Part shown: one piece after another, positions 1 through 7,225 of the stretch | Numbering within the stretch: the first letter of the stretch is position 1 | How the letters are laid out: every line of letters begins with the position of its first letter | Source of the DNA: an uncultured Polaribacter sp. | GTDB lineage: Bacteria; Bacteroidota; Bacteroidia; Flavobacteriales; Flavobacteriaceae | DNA: 64,000 nucleotides | Assembly: GCA_947497755.1 (NCBI GenBank) | Contig: CANMHT010000003.1 | Coordinates: forward strand, 124,001 to 188,000 | Reading direction: 5' to 3' | Program-made: the position numbers and the translations under genes | Notes under the pieces: generated by a model | Database searches by the model: none | What the model saw: only the letters and a program-made list of their open reading frames with translations | What the model was told of the DNA's origin: nothing

Positions 1-101
1 GAAAAGCCATTAGAATAACACCACCACTCACTATTTCTGATGAAGAAATTAAAATTGGATGTGAACTAATTTTAGAAGCTCTAAACGAGGTTATTCTATA
101 A
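1..101 (+). CDS. C-terminal end of a class-III PLP aminotransferase (partial)
   Basis: An open frame enters from the left edge and stops at 99-101. The visible 32 residues include the motif RITPPLTISDEEI, which is the C-terminal small-domain signature of acetylornithine/ornithine-type class-III aminotransferases, where the Arg-x-x-Pro-Pro stretch is conserved. The PLP lysine and the rest of the enzyme lie outside the window, so the exact substrate (acetylornithine, ornithine or another amine) cannot be told. The call rests on this motif only. Confidence 0.6.
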   Translation, partial: KAIRITPPLTISDEEIKIGCELILEALNEVIL

Positions 102-341
102 ATTTAACAAAAAACTAAAGTTCATAGCAACTTTTATAAACTTCACCCTAAAATCAACCCCTTTCACCCAGTTTTTAAGGGTAAAACGGGTTATTTTCTT
201 AAAATTTTCATAGTTTTTAACAGTATTTCTTAAACGATTGTTAAATGCTGTTAAGTTTATATTAAATACATAAAAATGATGAAACATCTTTTTAGTTATG
301 GCGTCTTTTTAGTGTAACATTTAACTTAAATCACTTTAATC

Positions 342-698
342 ATGAAAAATTTAAAAACTTTAATCGCCATCTTCGCAATTAGTCTTGCATCAGTTTTACC
401 TGCATCAGCAAACACAGGTTCAGAACCTAGTTCAAAAAACGCTAAAACTATTTTAAGAACAGAAATAGTAGAGTTATTAGGAAATCATAAATATGACCTA
501 AAAAACAAAGTATTAGAAGCGCAAGTTTCTGTAATGCTAAACAATCAAAACGAATTGGTTGTAGTTAGTGTAAATTCAAAAAACACTACCATCAATAGCT
601 ATGTAAAATATAAATTAAACTATAAAAAAATAAATGTAAAAGGAATTAAAAAAGGAACCGTATATAGAATTCCATTAAAAATGGTTCCTACAAAATAA
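342..698 (+). CDS. Small secreted protein, TonB-C-terminal-like fold suspected
   Basis: This 118-residue protein has a clear signal peptide (Lys-rich start, hydrophobic core, cleavage after about residue 23 at ASA), so it is exported to the periplasm or beyond. The mature part of about 95 residues has a beta-rich pattern: a strand with AQVSVMLNNQNELVVVSV, then a conserved-looking LNYKKINVKG and a final YRIPLKM. This order resembles the C-terminal domain of TonB-like energy transducers (strand, helix, strand ending in a Pro-containing beta strand), but no TonB transmembrane-proline-rich region is present. I see this as a free-standing periplasmic domain of unknown role. It is a single-gene unit closed by a terminator just after it. 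Confidence 0.6.
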   Translation: MKNLKTLIAIFAISLASVLPASANTGSEPSSKNAKTILRTEIVELLGNHKYDLKNKVLEAQVSVMLNNQNELVVVSVNSKNTTINSYVKYKLNYKKINVKGIKKGTVYRIPLKMVPTK

Positions 699-720
699 AC
701 TATAAAACCTTAGAAATTGA

Positions 721-747
721 AAGACTCCAATTTGGAGTCTTTTTTTA
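721..747 (+). terminator. Rho-independent terminator
   Basis: A near-perfect inverted repeat (AAGACTCCAA facing TTGGAGTCTT) is followed by a run of T. It starts 22 bases after the stop of the small secreted protein gene and closes that transcription unit. Confidence 0.85.
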
Positions 748-824
748 TATAAAAAAAGACTCGAGCATGTAACCAATACTTTTTTTTATGGTCATTAGAA
801 TATTATAAATTAAAATTACCCTAA

Positions 825-2276
825 ATGATAAGAAGAAATTTTCTCGTATTCGTAACAATTTTCACTACTTACTTTGCTATTGCTCAAGATTGTAATTGTT
901 CAGAAAACTTTACTTGGTTAAAAAAAACATTTGAAAAAAATGATGCCGGTTATCAGTATGTTATTGATCAAAAAGGTATTGAGGCCTACAATAAACATTC
1001 TGAAATTTATTTGAAAAAATCAAGACAAACCACAAATGTGAATGAATGTGCAGATTTAATGAAAAAATGGTCTCGATTTTTTAGAGCTGGTCATCTTTCT
1101 ATTCGTGTAAAACAACCACAAAGAAATAGTACTTCTAAAACAAAAAAGAATTCTAATTCTAACTGGGAAAGTAGAAAAATTAACCTTAAAAAGTTTAAAA
1201 AATATATCAATAAGAAAGAAAAAGCAGATTTTGAAGGTATTTGGAATTTAGATGGCTATAAAATTGGTATCAAAAAAGAAAATGAAAATTTTGTTGGATT
1301 TATTATAGAATCAACAAATAAAAATTGGAAAAAAAACTTTGTCAAGCTTAGTATCAACAAGCAAAACAATCTTAAATATAGAGCTGATTATTATATGGGT
1401 GATTTTTCTAAAACTACTTTTAATAAAGTTGAATTAGTTGGCAATAATGTTTTAAAACTTGGAAATTTTTACCTAAACAGAGTGAATAGTCCTTATAAAA
1501 ACAACGAAGATGTAGATCGTTTTATTAGACTAATTAGCACTTCTAAACCGGTAATAGAAAGAATTAACGCAACTACATTAGTTTTAAGAATACCTACTTT
1601 TAACTCTTCTGCAAGAAAAGCTATTAACGAACTACTTTCTAAACATAAAGAAGAAATATTAAAAACAGAAAACCTAATTATTGATATTAGAAACAATGGT
1701 GGTGGTAGTGATTCTAGTTATAGTCAAATAGTACCGTTTATATATACCAATCCAATAAAAACTATTGGTGTAGAATATTTATCTACTGAGCTTAACAATC
1801 AAAGAATGCTTGACTTTATTAATATAGATAGATATAATTTTACTGAAGAAGGTAAAAAATGGGCTAAAAGATCATACGATAAGCTTAAAACAAAAATTGG
1901 AGAATTTGTCAATTTAAAAAAATCTAATTACAGTATAAAAACATTAGATACAGTACATGCATATCCAAAAAATGTTGGAATCATCATTAATAAAAATAAT
2001 GGAAGTACAGCAGAACAATTTTTGTTGGCTGCCAAGCAAAGTAAAAAAGTAAAACTTTTTGGTACTACAACTTATGGTGTTTTAGATATTTCTAATATGT
2101 ATTTTGTAGATTTTCCTAGTGATAAATTTACCTTAGGATATAGTTTAACAAGAAGCTTACGAATTCCGGATATGACAATTGATAATAGAGGAATACAGCC
2201 AGATTATTATATTGATTCTAGCGTACCAGAATACCATTGGATTAAGTTTGTAAATGAAACTCTTAATAATAAATAA
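825..2276 (+). CDS. Secreted S41-family peptidase
   Basis: This 483-residue protein starts with a signal peptide (about residues 1-20, ending AIAQ). The C-terminal half holds an S41 (tail-specific/tricorn-core type) protease domain: LIIDIRNNGGGSDSS is the conserved strand-loop, and NNGSTAEQF carries the likely nucleophile Ser394 with Glu397 three residues on. An N-terminal AGHLSIRV around His90 matches the DGH motif that supplies the His of the tricorn-type catalytic tetrad. At the place where CtpA-type enzymes have their catalytic Lys (GEKTxGK), this protein has GTTTYG, so it should use Ser-His-Glu rather than Ser-Lys. I see no PDZ signature. Substrate is unknown. The gene stands alone between two terminators. 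Confidence 0.85.
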   Translation: MIRRNFLVFVTIFTTYFAIAQDCNCSENFTWLKKTFEKNDAGYQYVIDQKGIEAYNKHSEIYLKKSRQTTNVNECADLMKKWSRFFRAGHLSIRVKQPQRNSTSKTKKNSNSNWESRKINLKKFKKYINKKEKADFEGIWNLDGYKIGIKKENENFVGFIIESTNKNWKKNFVKLSINKQNNLKYRADYYMGDFSKTTFNKVELVGNNVLKLGNFYLNRVNSPYKNNEDVDRFIRLISTSKPVIERINATTLVLRIPTFNSSARKAINELLSKHKEEILKTENLIIDIRNNGGGSDSSYSQIVPFIYTNPIKTIGVEYLSTELNNQRMLDFINIDRYNFTEEGKKWAKRSYDKLKTKIGEFVNLKKSNYSIKTLDTVHAYPKNVGIIINKNNGSTAEQFLLAAKQSKKVKLFGTTTYGVLDISNMYFVDFPSDKFTLGYSLTRSLRIPDMTIDNRGIQPDYYIDSSVPEYHWIKFVNETLNNK

Positions 2277-2290
2277 AACCAATTTAAAAA

Positions 2291-2316
2291 GCCTGTAATT
2301 TTTTACAGGCTTTTTT
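2291..2316 (+). terminator. Bidirectional terminator between S41 peptidase and TlpA-like gene
   Basis: The stem GCCTGTAA/TTACAGGC is flanked by A-rich sequence on the left and a T run on the right. It lies between convergent genes and can serve both strands; its right edge touches the stop codon of the minus-strand gene. Confidence 0.85.
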
Positions 2317-2860
2317 ATTTTATCAAAGTATCTAATAAACTTCTTATTGAATCTGCATTCCAATTTGCAGCGCCTTTTTTAGCCACCATAACATTATGGT
2401 CTTTAGATAAAATATATGTTGCAGGAATTGTTGTACTTTTTAATTCTTTTGGTGTACTAGTTAATTCATTGTAAGTTGGAAAATCATAGCTTCGTTTATT
2501 GTAAAACTTGTTTACGGTATTCCAGTCTTCGTTTGTTATAAATAAAAAAGTAACTTTGTCTTTATAATCTTCGTACAATGCTTTCATACTAGGCATTTCT
2601 GCAATACATGGTGGACACCAAGTAGCCCAAAAACTTACAAATACTACTTTATTGTTTAAATCCTTAATGTCAATATTTTTCGCATTTAATCCTTTAAGTT
2701 TCCAATTAGCAATGGTTATTTTATGTTGATTTTCTACACTTTCTATACTTGGAGAAAAAGAAAATAATCGGATAAAATATACTTTTGTTGGAGGAAAAAT
2801 CATCAATCCAATTAGTAAAACAAAAGCGATATTAGTAAGCTGTTTTTTAGAAATTTTCAT
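2315..2860 (-). CDS. Membrane-anchored TlpA/ResA-like thioredoxin
   Basis: The 181-residue product has one N-terminal hydrophobic segment (about residues 8-26), with the rest predicted to face the periplasm. It carries a thioredoxin fold of the TlpA/ResA type: FWATWCPPCIAEMP holds the redox-active CxxC pair (CPPC), and TIPATYIL supplies the cis-proline loop. Such proteins reduce disulfides in apocytochromes or other exported proteins. No cytochrome maturation genes are nearby, so the partner is open. It is a single minus-strand gene with its stop inside the shared terminator. Confidence 0.9.
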   Translation of the reverse strand: MKISKKQLTNIAFVLLIGLMIFPPTKVYFIRLFSFSPSIESVENQHKITIANWKLKGLNAKNIDIKDLNNKVVFVSFWATWCPPCIAEMPSMKALYEDYKDKVTFLFITNEDWNTVNKFYNKRSYDFPTYNELTSTPKELKSTTIPATYILSKDHNVMVAKKGAANWNADSIRSLLDTLIK

Positions 2861-2908
2861 ACTATATAAAGATAATAGTCTTTGTCGAGAGTAGAAAAAA
2901 GTTATTAC

Positions 2909-2941
2909 AAAAAAAGTGCAATCTAATAAAAGATTGCACTT
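2909..2941 (-). terminator. Terminator of the RskA-like lipoprotein gene
   Basis: Stem AAGTGCAATCT/AGATTGCACTT with a six-base loop; read on the minus strand the stem is followed by a T run. It lies about 55 bases after the minus-strand lipoprotein stop. Confidence 0.85.
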
Positions 2942-2994
2942 CAGATCAAATCAAACCATTAACATAAAATAGTTGATCAAATCGTTTTATATGT

Positions 2995-3924
2995 TTATCT
3001 GTTTACAGTTCCTGTGATTGCTTTGTTAGCATAACTATTAGTCATACTTACTGAGGTTGCAGTTGCTTGATTATTCAATGTTACAGCAAATGGTTTCAAT
3101 CCAAAAGGAGTTTCTGCATCATTCATAGTTGGTTCAATAGAAATTACTACTGTAGCATTTTGTAAATCAATAGGGAAAGTTACCCCAGGATATCTATTAT
3201 TAGGATTTACAATAAAATCTTCTCCTGGAAATGGAGGTACTCCATTTGGCCCTTTAAATTCATTGTTGTTCGCAGCTCCAAAAAAACTAACATCTGCCAT
3301 ATTAGGGTCAGAAAATCTTCCTGTAGAAACTGGCGTCATTCCTCCATTAGAATTTGGTACTACAACCCAACCTTCATAGATCCATCCATTTGCTAAAGTT
3401 GGTAAATTAGTAAACCCACCTGCTGTTGGAGGTAAAGCATTGATAAACCAAATTCCGTTTGCATCAGATCCTACAGTTCCAACAGAAGGAGCTTTTAAAA
3501 AGAAACTACCTATTGCTGTTTCTAAGTTTGATGCACCATCATATAAAGCATCGTTTGTTGATGGAGAAGCTGTATTGTTTGTAAAATCTCCTTTTGAGAA
3601 AATCCATCCGCTTGGACTAGTTAAATCAGCTCCAGTTTCAGTTGCTGGTTCAATAGTTAATACATAAGTTGTTGCTGCATTTACCTTTGCAATATCAATA
3701 GAGCCACTTGTATGGTTTGTTCCTTCTGTATTAGAAAACCTTCCTGTAGATATTTTTTCATTTCCTACAATTAACCAACCTTCATACACATAGTTATCTC
3801 CTAAAGCTGGTAAATTTTGAAAAGATTGTGTTACTGTTTTTTCTGTGATTTCGTCGTTTTTAGAACAAGAAGTAAAAACGAGACCGATAGCTAATAATGC
3901 TACTGTAGTTATTTTTTTCATCAT
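2995..3924 (-). CDS. Lipoprotein with two RskA-like (anti-sigma-K C-terminal) domains
   Basis: I place the start at one of the two adjacent ATGs at 3919-3924, because the protein then begins MMKKITTVALLAIGLVFTSC, a lipoprotein signal with the lipobox Cys at about residue 20. Two repeated domains follow (about 35-110 and 172-290). Each opens with LPxL, then YEGWLIV or YEGWVVV, then STGRFS, and later has a strand with SIEPT or TIEPA. This order is that of the extracellular domain of RskA-type anti-sigma factors, but the protein has no transmembrane helix and no cytoplasmic anti-sigma domain, so it is not an anti-sigma factor itself. Its role is unknown. A Crp-family operator and a -7 element lie directly upstream. 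Confidence 0.75.
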   Translation of the reverse strand: MMKKITTVALLAIGLVFTSCSKNDEITEKTVTQSFQNLPALGDNYVYEGWLIVGNEKISTGRFSNTEGTNHTSGSIDIAKVNAATTYVLTIEPATETGADLTSPSGWIFSKGDFTNNTASPSTNDALYDGASNLETAIGSFFLKAPSVGTVGSDANGIWFINALPPTAGGFTNLPTLANGWIYEGWVVVPNSNGGMTPVSTGRFSDPNMADVSFFGAANNNEFKGPNGVPPFPGEDFIVNPNNRYPGVTFPIDLQNATVVISIEPTMNDAETPFGLKPFAVTLNNQATATSVSMTNSYANKAITGTVNR

Positions 3925-3950
3925 AATAGTATTTAATGTTAATGTTATGA

Positions 3951-3958
3951 CAAAACTA
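3951..3958 (-). promoter_or_regulatory. -7 promoter element of the RskA-like lipoprotein gene
   Basis: On the minus strand this reads TAGTTTTG, a full match to the Bacteroidota -7 consensus TAnnTTTG, about 27 bases before the chosen ATG. No TTG -33 element is found at the usual distance, which fits a promoter that needs an activator. Confidence 0.55.
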
Positions 3959-3979
3959 TTTTGTAACAATCTTTTAAAA

Positions 3980-3995
3980 TGTAAGCTAGCTTACA
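3980..3995. promoter_or_regulatory. Perfect 16-bp palindrome TGTAAGCTAGCTTACA, probable Crp/Fnr-family operator
   Basis: The palindrome has the half-site geometry of a Crp site (TGTGA-N6-TCACA) with A in place of the fourth G. Its centre lies about 33 bases upstream of the -7 element on the minus strand, that is, near -40 to -43 of the expected transcript start, the place of class II Crp activation. It begins one base past the stop of the adjacent Crp/Fnr regulator gene. Confidence 0.6.
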
Positions 3996-3996
3996 C

Positions 3997-4668
3997 TTAT
4001 GCACTTTTTTGCAAAATTCTTATTTCTTTTCTGTTAAAACTAATCACTTTTGCTTCTTTTAATTCATTCATAATCGAATTTAATGTAGGCCTGGATGTTC
4101 CAATTAAAGAAGCAATTTCTTTTTGAGTATACGGATGTTCAATTACTTTATCTCCAGTATGTTTACAATCATGTCCATATTGCTCACATAATTCATTCAG
4201 AAACTCTAGTAATCTTGTTTTTATGTCTTTAAAAAGTAATAATTGTAAACGTCTTTCTAATTTTTTAAAACGAAAACCTAAGAACTTATATACTTTCAAA
4301 CTAAATTTTTGATTATCTCTCATCAACTCATGCATTGCATCAACACTAATAGGGCAAATTGAAGTTGTATTGTCTACAGATTGAGCAAACTCTCTTCGAG
4401 TTTCTTCTCCTAAAATGGCTTTTTCTCCAAAAAGTTCACCTTTAGTAAGAATAGCATGTACTACTTCATTTCCATCTTCTGTATAGTATCCTATTTTTAC
4501 CTTTCCTTTTTCTATAAGATACACTTTCTTTGCTGCATCTGACTCAAAATAAACATAATCGTTCTTTTTATAATAATCAAAAGTGTGACATTGCTTGTAT
4601 TCTTTAAACTTATGTGGACAAAGTAGTTTAAATACATTTACATCTTCAAAATACCAAATTGAATTCAT
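3997..4668 (-). CDS. Crp/Fnr-family transcriptional regulator
   Basis: The 223-residue protein has an N-terminal cyclic-nucleotide-binding-type beta roll (about 25-125; motifs KVYLIEKGKVKIGYY and GELFGEKAIL) and a C-terminal winged helix with YTQKEIASLIGTSRPTLNSI as the helix-turn-helix. The GELFGE stretch is like that of Crp, but the Arg-Ser of the cAMP phosphate cassette is not seen (REFAQ instead), so the ligand is unclear. There is no Fnr-type cysteine cluster at the N-terminus. In the recognition helix, the residue matching E. coli Crp Glu181 is Pro. It is transcribed toward the RskA-like lipoprotein gene, and the palindrome between them is its best candidate target. Confidence 0.9.
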   Translation of the reverse strand: MNSIWYFEDVNVFKLLCPHKFKEYKQCHTFDYYKKNDYVYFESDAAKKVYLIEKGKVKIGYYTEDGNEVVHAILTKGELFGEKAILGEETRREFAQSVDNTTSICPISVDAMHELMRDNQKFSLKVYKFLGFRFKKLERRLQLLLFKDIKTRLLEFLNELCEQYGHDCKHTGDKVIEHPYTQKEIASLIGTSRPTLNSIMNELKEAKVISFNRKEIRILQKSA

Positions 4669-4721
4669 AATAAGTTAGTTTTAAGTTACCATTAAGGTCG
4701 AATAAAGAAATAAATACTTAC

Positions 4722-4747
4722 AAAAAAAGGCTCCAAATTGGAGCCTT
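4722..4747 (-). terminator. Terminator of acnA
   Basis: Stem GGCTCCAA/TTGGAGCC followed on the minus strand by seven T. It separates the aconitase gene from the Crp/Fnr gene downstream on the same strand. Confidence 0.85.
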
Positions 4748-4766
4748 CACTTTATTTATTTACAGA

Positions 4767-7034
4767 TTAAACTGCATTTTCCTTTTTGATTAAATTTAGT
4801 GCCGAACCTTCATTGTACCATTCAATTTGTCCTTGATTATACGTGTGATTAGCCAATATAGTATCTTTAGTTCCATCATAATGAACTACTTCTATTGTTA
4901 ATGGTTTTCCTGGTGCAAACTCTTTTAAATCTATAAAATTGAATGTATCATCTTCCTGAATTAAATCATAATCATTTTCATTGGCAAAGGTTAACCCTAA
5001 CATTCCTTGTTTTTTTAAATTGGTTTCATGAATTCTAGCAAATGATTTAACCAAAACTGCTACAACTCCCAAATGTCTTGGCTCCATTGCTGCATGCTCT
5101 CTTGATGATCCTTCACCATAATTATGATCACCAACTACAATTGTTTTGATTTCTTCAGCCTTATAAGCTCTTTGTGTTTTTGGAACTCCATCGTAATCAC
5201 CAGTCAGCTGGTTTTTTACAAAGTTTGTTTTCATATTAAAAGCATTTACAGCTCCAATCAAACAATTATTAGAAATATTATCTAAGTGTCCGCGATAACG
5301 TAGCCAAGGACCAGCCATAGAAATATGATCTGTAGTACATTTTCCATGAGCTTTAATCAACAGTTTTGCATTATTAATTTCATTTCCAATGGGTACAAAT
5401 GGAGTTAACAATTCTAAACGTTCAGAATTTGGATCTACAACTACTTCAACATTACTTCCGTCTTCTAGAGGTTCTAAATATCCATTATCTTCAACATCAA
5501 AACCTTTTGGAGGCAATTCCCATCCTGTTGGCTCATCCAAACGTACTTCTTCTCCATCTTCATTAATTAACACATCGGTTAAAGGATTAAAATCTAAACG
5601 ACCTGAAATCGCAATTGCTGCAGTTAACTCAGGAGAAGCTACAAATGCATGCGTATTTGGGTTTCCGTCTGCTCTTTTTGCAAAATTTCTATTAAAAGAA
5701 TGTACTATTGAATTTTTAGGAGCATTCTTCGGATCTTCATAACGTCCCCATTGTCCAATACAAGGGCCACAAGCATTGGTAAAAATTTTGGCTTCTAAGT
5801 TTTCAAAAACTTGTAGAATCCCATCTCTTTCAGCTGTATAACGCACTTGTTCAGATCCTGGATTGATTCCAAACTCTGCTTTGGTTTTTAATCCTTTATC
5901 AATGGCTTGTTGAGCAATAGAGGCTGCTCGTGACAAATCTTCATAAGAAGAATTGGTACAAGAACCAATTAGCCCCCATTCTACTTTTATTGGCCAATCG
6001 TTGGCTTTCGCTTTTGCTGTCATTGTTCCAACAGGTGTAGCTAAATCTGGAGTAAAAGGGCCGTTTAAATGAGGCATTAATTCATCTAGATTAATCTCTA
6101 TTACTTGATCAAAATATTCTGTTGGGTTTTCATATACTTCAGCATCTCCTGTTAAATGTTCTTTAATTTGATTCGCTGCATCAGCAATTTCATCTCTATC
6201 TGTAGCACGTAAATAACGCTCCATAGAGTCATCGTAACCAAAAGTAGAAGTTGTTGCTCCTATTTCTGCTCCCATGTTACAAATAGTTCCTTTTCCTGTA
6301 CATGACATTGCTTTAGCTCCTTCTCCAAAATACTCAACAATAGCTCCAGTTCCTCCTTTGGCAGAAACAATTCCAGCTACTTTTAAGATTACATCTTTTG
6401 GAGCAGTCCAACCAGATAATCTTCCTGTTAACTTAACACCTATCAATTTTGGAAACTTCAATTCCCAAGGCATTCCAGCCATTACATCTACAGCATCAGC
6501 ACCTCCAACACCAATAGCAACCATTCCCAAACCTCCAGCATTTACGGTATGTGAATCTGTACCGATCATCATACCGCCTGGAAATGCATAATTTTCTAAA
6601 ACTACTTGATGTATAATTCCAGCACCAGGTTTCCAAAAGCCAATTCCGTATTTATTAGAAACAGATTCTAAAAAATTAAATACTTCATTTGAATTGTTTA
6701 ATGCTGTTTGTAAATCTTGAGTTGCTCCAATTTTGGCCTGTATTAAATGATCACAATGTACCGTTGTTGGAACAGCCACTTTTTTCTTTCCTGCTTGCAT
6801 AAATTGCAACAAAGCCATTTGAGCGGTGGCATCTTGACAAGCGATTCTATCAGGAGCAAAATCAACATAATCTTTTCCTCTTTGAAATACTTTTGATGGT
6901 GTAGCATCCCAAAGGTGAGCGTACAGTATTTTCTCTGCTAATGTAAGTGGTTTACCTGTTAGTTTTTTAGCAGCCAATACGCGTTCTTCAAACGTTTTAT
7001 ACACTGCTTTAATCATGTCAATATCAAAGGCCAT
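4767..7034 (-). CDS. acnA: Aconitate hydratase, AcnA/mitochondrial type
   Basis: This enzyme interconverts citrate and isocitrate through cis-aconitate in the TCA cycle, using a 4Fe-4S cluster. The 755-residue length and the opening [13 protein letters not shown] are typical of the mitochondrial-type aconitase, shorter than the IRP/AcnA form of about 900. Cluster cysteines are seen in GSCTNSS (near residue 360) and [11 protein letters not shown] (near 421-424). The C-terminal swivel domain has [14 protein letters not shown], which binds substrate. The next gene upstream on the same strand is the unrelated-order AcnB aconitase, so this chromosome has both classes side by side. A terminator lies in the gap between them, so they are probably transcribed separately. 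Confidence 0.97.
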   Translation of the reverse strand: MAFDIDMIKAVYKTFEERVLAAKKLTGKPLTLAEKILYAHLWDATPSKVFQRGKDYVDFAPDRIACQDATAQMALLQFMQAGKKKVAVPTTVHCDHLIQAKIGATQDLQTALNNSNEVFNFLESVSNKYGIGFWKPGAGIIHQVVLENYAFPGGMMIGTDSHTVNAGGLGMVAIGVGGADAVDVMAGMPWELKFPKLIGVKLTGRLSGWTAPKDVILKVAGIVSAKGGTGAIVEYFGEGAKAMSCTGKGTICNMGAEIGATTSTFGYDDSMERYLRATDRDEIADAANQIKEHLTGDAEVYENPTEYFDQVIEINLDELMPHLNGPFTPDLATPVGTMTAKAKANDWPIKVEWGLIGSCTNSSYEDLSRAASIAQQAIDKGLKTKAEFGINPGSEQVRYTAERDGILQVFENLEAKIFTNACGPCIGQWGRYEDPKNAPKNSIVHSFNRNFAKRADGNPNTHAFVASPELTAAIAISGRLDFNPLTDVLINEDGEEVRLDEPTGWELPPKGFDVEDNGYLEPLEDGSNVEVVVDPNSERLELLTPFVPIGNEINNAKLLIKAHGKCTTDHISMAGPWLRYRGHLDNISNNCLIGAVNAFNMKTNFVKNQLTGDYDGVPKTQRAYKAEEIKTIVVGDHNYGEGSSREHAAMEPRHLGVVAVLVKSFARIHETNLKKQGMLGLTFANENDYDLIQEDDTFNFIDLKEFAPGKPLTIEVVHYDGTKDTILANHTYNQGQIEWYNEGSALNLIKKENAV

Positions 7035-7174
7035 AGAATTATTTAGTTTTTAAATTATGCTTACTAATTTAACAAAAAATAATGATTGTTTTATCTAATT
7101 TAGTAGATATAATAATATTAAATAGTTAACTAACTTACTATAAATCAAAACTTTTTAAATATTCATATAAAAAA

Positions 7175-7207
7175 GAAACCCAAGCTTATGACTCGGGTTT
7201 CTTTTCT
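7175..7207 (-). terminator. Terminator of acnB in the acnB-acnA gap
   Basis: Stem GAAACCC/GGGTTTC with a 13-base loop, followed on the minus strand by a mixed A/T tract (TCTTTTTT). The rest of the gap (7035-7170) is AT-rich leader for acnA; I see no convincing promoter pair in it. Confidence 0.7.
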
Positions 7208-7225
7208 TTTTATAGTAATTAAGAA

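Noticed and set aside
96-287. Minus-strand open frame of 63 codons in the first intergenic region
   Set aside because: It is made of low-complexity AT-rich sequence with no signal, no promoter and no family pattern, and it runs into the coding end of the aminotransferase.
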